Origin: Proteiniclasticum ruminis
GTDB lineage: Bacteria; Bacillota; Clostridia; Clostridiales; Clostridiaceae
NCBI RefSeq assembly: GCF_900115135.1
Contig: NZ_FOVK01000003.1
Location: 124,001 to 188,000 of the forward strand
DNA: 64,000 nucleotides
Direction: 5' to 3'
Both the position numbers and the translations under genes were made by a program. Within the stretch, counting starts at the first letter, position 1. Each line of letters starts with the position of its first letter. This document shows positions 60,933 through 64,000 of this stretch, piece after piece. Below the pieces are notes generated by a model that was given only the letters and a program-made list of their open reading frames with translations, did not search any database and was not told the origin of the DNA.

Positions 60933-61811
60933 AGCAAAGAGTTTTCATCTCGTATTAAAGATCTAAGAAAAAAGTACGGCATGACCCAGAAGGATGCCGC
61001 AGCTGCTTTGGGCATCGGACAGACCACCATCGCGAACTACGAGAATGGCACAAGAGTTCCGGATCTCAGTAAGGTATCGGAAATTGCCGACCTTTATAAA
61101 GTATCGGTGGATTATCTTCTAGGCAGGGATGACCAGCTGGTAAAAAAAGAAGTGGAAAGCAAAGGAGCCGAGGATACAAAAGATTATCCCTATGAGCTTT
61201 ATATGAAAAGTCTCATGGAAGGGGATAAGAAGATGGTCCGGAAGATTCTTCTCCATCTGCTGAAAAAAGGCGTCCCATCCAAAGTTATCTATCATGACTA
61301 CATTGAGCGTTCTCTAAAAGAAACAGGAGAACTCTGGGAGAAAGGTGAAATGCCCATCTGGAAAGAGCATTTTATAGCAGAGATCTCATTGGAGAATATG
61401 GCACTGGTGAAAAGAAGAAAGTTTCAGGAAGGAGATGGAGAAAGACCGATCCTTCTTCTGACACCAGGAGCGGAGCAGCATCATATCGGTCTGAAAATGG
61501 TAGGAGATCTTCTCGAGTCCAATGGACACAATGTCATGTATCTTGGTAATATGATTCCTACGGACAATATCGTCCAGGCCATCAAGGACAAAAAGCCTTA
61601 TGCCATCATTCTTTCCGTCACCATGCCCTATCATATTGATTCGGCAAAGCTCCTGATCGATGTCATTAAACAGAAGTTTGGGACCAAGACTCCCACCATT
61701 ATTATTGGCGGAAGAGCTTTTCTCAATATTGGGAATGTGGCTACAGAAACGGGAGCAGATTTATACTGCCAGACCGTGGAAGAAGTGGAGAAGAATCTGA
61801 AGAGGATATAA
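60930..61811 (+). CDS. XRE-family regulator with CarH-like cobalamin (light-sensor) domain
   Basis: 293 residues. Residues 6-65 are a Cro/CI helix-turn-helix (MTQKDAAAALGIGQTTIANYENGTRVPDLSKVSEIADLYKVSVDYLLG). Residues 87-165 are a helical cap and 172-293 a B12-binding domain. The base-off motif ExHxxG is E182-Q-H184-H-I-G187. The cap has W136, nine residues, E146-H147, which is the W-x9-EH signature of CarH/LitR adenosylcobalamin photoreceptors. Known CarH proteins use a MerR-type HTH, so XRE here is unusual. It is divergent from the photolyase operon. Confidence 0.9.
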   Translation: MSKEFSSRIKDLRKKYGMTQKDAAAALGIGQTTIANYENGTRVPDLSKVSEIADLYKVSVDYLLGRDDQLVKKEVESKGAEDTKDYPYELYMKSLMEGDKKMVRKILLHLLKKGVPSKVIYHDYIERSLKETGELWEKGEMPIWKEHFIAEISLENMALVKRRKFQEGDGERPILLLTPGAEQHHIGLKMVGDLLESNGHNVMYLGNMIPTDNIVQAIKDKKPYAIILSVTMPYHIDSAKLLIDVIKQKFGTKTPTIIIGGRAFLNIGNVATETGADLYCQTVEEVEKNLKRI

Positions 61812-61838
61812 GGCTAAAGCTTCTATAATAAAGGTTTA

Positions 61839-61880
61839 AAAGGCAGACTCCTTCCATCAGCGAAGGAATCTGCCTTTTTA
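61839..61880 (+). terminator. terminator after the XRE-B12 regulator
   Basis: AAAGGCAGACTCCTTC, 6 bases, GAAGGAATCTGCCTTTTTA has one mismatched pair and a T run. Confidence 0.88.
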
Positions 61881-61954
61881 CATCATTTGACTATAAATGG
61901 AGAGCTACTTTTGGTACACTAGATGAAAAGTATCTAAATAATGAGGTGATCTAT

Positions 61955-62779
61955 GTGGAATATGACGTAAGCAGTATACTGTTTGCTTTTATGCTCACAG
62001 TATTTGCAGGTCTAGCAACGGGTGTAGGAAGCCTTATGGCCTTTTATACGAAACAGACCAACAAAAAATTCTTGTCCGCGGCTCTTGGTTTTTCTGCAGG
62101 AGTCATGATTTATGTCTCTATGATTGAGATTTTCGTAAAAGCAAAAGATTCTCTGCAGGCTGTTCACGGATCTGAGAAAGGGTATCTTTATACTACCTTG
62201 GCATTTTTTGGAGGGATCTTTATCATCGCCCTCATCGACAAACTGGTGCCAAAGGCCGAGAATCCTCACGAAATGAGAGATATTGAAGATCTCGAAGAGG
62301 CAAAGAAAGCCAGAGAAAACCATAGTCTTATGAGAATGGGGATGTTTTCGGCTCTGGCCATAGCCATCCATAATTTTCCGGAAGGGCTCGCCACTTTTAT
62401 TGGTGCCCTGGAAGACCCGGCCATGGGAATCAGTATTGCCGTGGCCATTGCCATCCATAACATCCCAGAAGGGATTGCAGTATCTGTGCCCATTTATCAT
62501 GCCACTGGCAGCAGAAGAAGGGCATTCAAGTACTCTTTTCTGTCAGGGCTTTCTGAGCCTGTAGGTGCCATCATCGGTTATTTTCTGCTGAGGAATTATC
62601 TTTCGGAATCCATGTTTGGTATTGTCTTTGCCATTGTGGCAGGGATCATGGTCTATATCTCTCTTGATGAGCTGCTGCCCACAGCTGAGAAATATGGGGA
62701 ACACCATATTGCCATTTATGGCCTTATCTCTGGCATGATGGTCATGGCAGCAAGCCTTGTGATGTTTGGAGGCGCTTAG
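61955..62779 (+). CDS. ZIP-family (ZupT-like) metal transporter
   Basis: A 274-residue transporter with eight helices that imports Zn2+ or related divalent metals. The metal-site helices carry AIHNFPEGLATF and AIHNIPEGIAVSVPIY, the HN-x-PEG signature twice; VMIYVSMIEIF is the first helix. The start is the GTG at 61955, 8 bases after GAGG; an upstream GTG (61946) overlaps the ribosome site. It has its own terminator downstream. Confidence 0.9.
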   Translation: MEYDVSSILFAFMLTVFAGLATGVGSLMAFYTKQTNKKFLSAALGFSAGVMIYVSMIEIFVKAKDSLQAVHGSEKGYLYTTLAFFGGIFIIALIDKLVPKAENPHEMRDIEDLEEAKKARENHSLMRMGMFSALAIAIHNFPEGLATFIGALEDPAMGISIAVAIAIHNIPEGIAVSVPIYHATGSRRRAFKYSFLSGLSEPVGAIIGYFLLRNYLSESMFGIVFAIVAGIMVYISLDELLPTAEKYGEHHIAIYGLISGMMVMAASLVMFGGA

Positions 62780-62787
62780 ATTTTTAA

Positions 62788-62841
62788 AGAAAGAACCGGA
62801 TTTCTTCATTTCAAAATGAAGGCGTCTGGTTCTTTTTTATT
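62788..62841 (+). terminator. terminator after the ZIP gene
   Basis: AAAGAACCGGATTTCTTCATTT and AAATGAAGGCGTCTGGTTCTTT form a long hairpin with mismatches, followed by a T run. Confidence 0.85.
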
Positions 62842-62904
62842 CAATGAATCTAATGAAACGCAAGAAAAAAGAGCTTTCTCCCAATATTATGGAAAAAGCT
62901 CTTA

Positions 62905-62980
62905 TGGTCGGAGTGACAAGACTTGAACTTGCGACCTCTAGACCCCCAGTCTAGCACGCTACCATCTGCGCTACACCCCG
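62905..62980 (-). tRNA. tRNA-Pro (GGG)
   Basis: 76 bases with encoded CCA on the minus strand. The acceptor CGGGGTG pairs with CACTCCG (one G-U), the anticodon loop is CTGGGGG with GGG at complement(62945..62947), and the T arm is TCGCAAGTTCAAGTCTTG-like. Confidence 0.92.
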
Positions 62981-63135
62981 ATGAACATTACTAATTATAG
63001 CCTAAGGGATAAAAACATTCAAGGGATTGTGAAGGAATCTCCACGAGAATTTTGAAGAAAGGTTGCCATCCTACGCGCTTTGTCATATGATTATATTTGA
63101 ATATGATAATATGAAGGAGGCGAAAGAATCTGGAT

Positions 63136-63513
63136 GTGTTAAAGATCACTAAAGCTTTGGGAGACCAAAACCGGTTGAGAATATTACATCTCTTGTCAGA
63201 CGGAGAACTGTGTGCCTGCGAACTGGAAGGGATCCTTTCCATGAGCCAGTCCAATGTTTCGAGGCACTTGGCTAAGCTGAATGAAGCTCTGGTGACAGAT
63301 TACAGGAAGGACGCCAAGTACAGTTACTACAGGTTGAAGAAGGAGACTTTGAAATCCTACCCGTTTATTTCCTCTATGATTGAATCTCTGAAAGGGGAGA
63401 AGATATATGAGGAGGATCGGAAGAGGCTTCAAGAATATAGAGTGAAAAACTATAATTGCGAGTCTCTGAAAGACAATGTGCTGCTGTTTATGAATGAAGA
63501 AAGGATTGTTTAA
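63136..63513 (+). CDS. arsR: ArsR-family arsenic-responsive repressor
   Basis: A 125-residue winged-helix repressor (LKITKALGDQNRLRILHLLSDGELCACELEGILSMSQSNVSRHLAKL). The As(III)-binding Cys pair is in ELCACEL, as in ELCVCDL of ArsR. The first common start is the GTG at 63136, 15 bases after AAGGAGG. A CTG at 63130, in frame and 9 bases from the ribosome site, fits better the family start (x-DVLKITKALGD), so the true start is uncertain. It is followed by arsD and arsA. Confidence 0.9.
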   Translation: MLKITKALGDQNRLRILHLLSDGELCACELEGILSMSQSNVSRHLAKLNEALVTDYRKDAKYSYYRLKKETLKSYPFISSMIESLKGEKIYEEDRKRLQEYRVKNYNCESLKDNVLLFMNEERIV

Positions 63514-63514
63514 T

Positions 63515-63871
63515 ATGAGTGAAAACTGCGAAATCAAAATCTATGAAAAAGCATTGTGCTGTGAATCTGGCGTCTGTGGTCCCTCCGTGGATCCGGAGCT
63601 TCTAAGAATCACCACCGTGATCCGGGGCCTGAATAAAAAAGGATTTGGAGCAAGACGTTACAATCTCTCTATGCATCCCATGGAGTTTGCGAAGAATCCA
63701 GGTTTGACGGAGCTCATGAAGGAAAAAGGAATGAGCGTGCTTCCCGTTACACTCATGAATGGAAAGATTGTGAAGACAGGAGAGTATCCAAGCACAGAGG
63801 AGCTTTCCACATGGACCGGACTTCAAACAGAAGAACTTGAAGGCAGCAATGACAAGCTGCTGACCCTGTAG
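63515..63871 (+). CDS. arsD: arsenic metallochaperone ArsD
   Basis: A 118-residue protein that delivers As(III) or Sb(III) to ArsA. It has the family's three Cys at positions 15, 16 and 21 (ALCCESGVCGPSVDPELL). The ATG at 63515 lies 9 bases after AAAGGA; the frame extending upstream overlaps arsR. Nine bases separate it from arsA. Confidence 0.93.
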   Translation: MSENCEIKIYEKALCCESGVCGPSVDPELLRITTVIRGLNKKGFGARRYNLSMHPMEFAKNPGLTELMKEKGMSVLPVTLMNGKIVKTGEYPSTEELSTWTGLQTEELEGSNDKLLTL

Positions 63872-63880
63872 GGTGACGTT

Positions 63881-64000
63881 ATGAGCATATACAATCCGAA
63901 AGATCTGCAGTCTTATCAGTATGTTTTTTTCACGGGTAAGGGGGGAGTGGGAAAAACTTCGGCTGCTTCAGCTTCAGCGGTGGCTTTGGCAGAGATGGGA
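63881..64000 (+). CDS. arsA: arsenite efflux ATPase ArsA, N-terminal fragment (runs off the right edge)
   Basis: The first 40 residues are visible and include the deviant Walker A FFTGKGGVGKTSAASASAV typical of ArsA/GET3 ATPases. The ATG follows AGGGTG. An arsB or acr3 pump gene is expected beyond the edge. Confidence 0.9.
   Translation, partial: MSIYNPKDLQSYQYVFFTGKGGVGKTSAASASAVALAEMG

Overview
The window looks like chromosome of a low-to-mid GC Firmicute of class Clostridia. The order murC-purR-spoVG-glmU-prs-pth-mfd-prsA-yabN(mazG)-hupB-rqcP-divIC-S1 is the conserved Bacillus/Clostridium core block. It is accompanied by a T-box leader, a butyryl-CoA-dehydrogenase-like/EtfAB operon, strong AGGAGG ribosome sites and many simple hairpin-plus-U-run terminators. 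I cannot name the genus from sequence alone.

Layout. 1-3.9 kb: 5' end of asnS with its T-box, a GNAT gene, murC and purR. 3.9-10 kb: a sugar-acid/glycoside locus (uxuA divergent from an AraC regulator and a GH2 enzyme), then a VOC protein and a Cof-type HAD phosphatase. 10-13.2 kb: spoVG, glmU, prs. 13.3-16.9 kb: a graveyard of transferred DNA, with broken transposase pieces, a broken staphylococcal-nuclease-like gene, a broken PD-(D/E)XK-like gene, an apparently intact AT-rich PIN-domain gene and a frameshifted DUF6431 gene. 17-20.2 kb: an ABC-2 exporter. 20.5-23.8 kb: a two-component system co-transcribed with an HtrA-like protein that has lost two of three catalytic residues. 24-32.4 kb: the rest of the core block. 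32.5-32.8 kb: three tRNAs under a perfect consensus promoter. 32.9-38.3 kb: GyrI-like protein, trkAH, GNAT, a small membrane protein and an alpha/beta hydrolase.

38.4-52.2 kb is a carboxylic-acid locus of two divergent operons: maoC-acyl-CoA dehydrogenase-etfB-etfA to the left, and SDR-KASIII-like-livHMGF-livK-CoA transferase-alpha/beta hydrolase-tetR to the right. Both promoters carry the same operator, AACATGA-N8-TCATGTT, directly after the -10 box, so they probably answer to one repressor, most simply the TetR protein at the end of the right operon. The parts suggest uptake of an acid, activation to its CoA ester and an R-configured beta-oxidation-type cycle.

53-61.8 kb is the most unusual region. 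An XRE-type regulator carries a cobalamin-binding domain with both the ExHxxG base-off motif and the W-x9-EH cap motif of CarH/LitR light sensors. It is divergent from a tightly packed eight-gene operon: an HTH-less B12-binding paralogue, a MacB/LolCD-like ABC transporter, a class II CPD photolyase, an unrecognised protein overlapping the photolyase, a DUF2177 membrane protein, a DAK2-DegV fusion and a DUF1295 membrane protein. I read this as a probable B12-dependent light-response system with an XRE rather than a MerR DNA-binding domain. The regulator mRNA also has a hairpin lying between its Shine-Dalgarno and its start codon.

The right end holds a ZIP metal transporter, tRNA-Pro and the start of an arsRDA arsenic operon, cut by the window edge.
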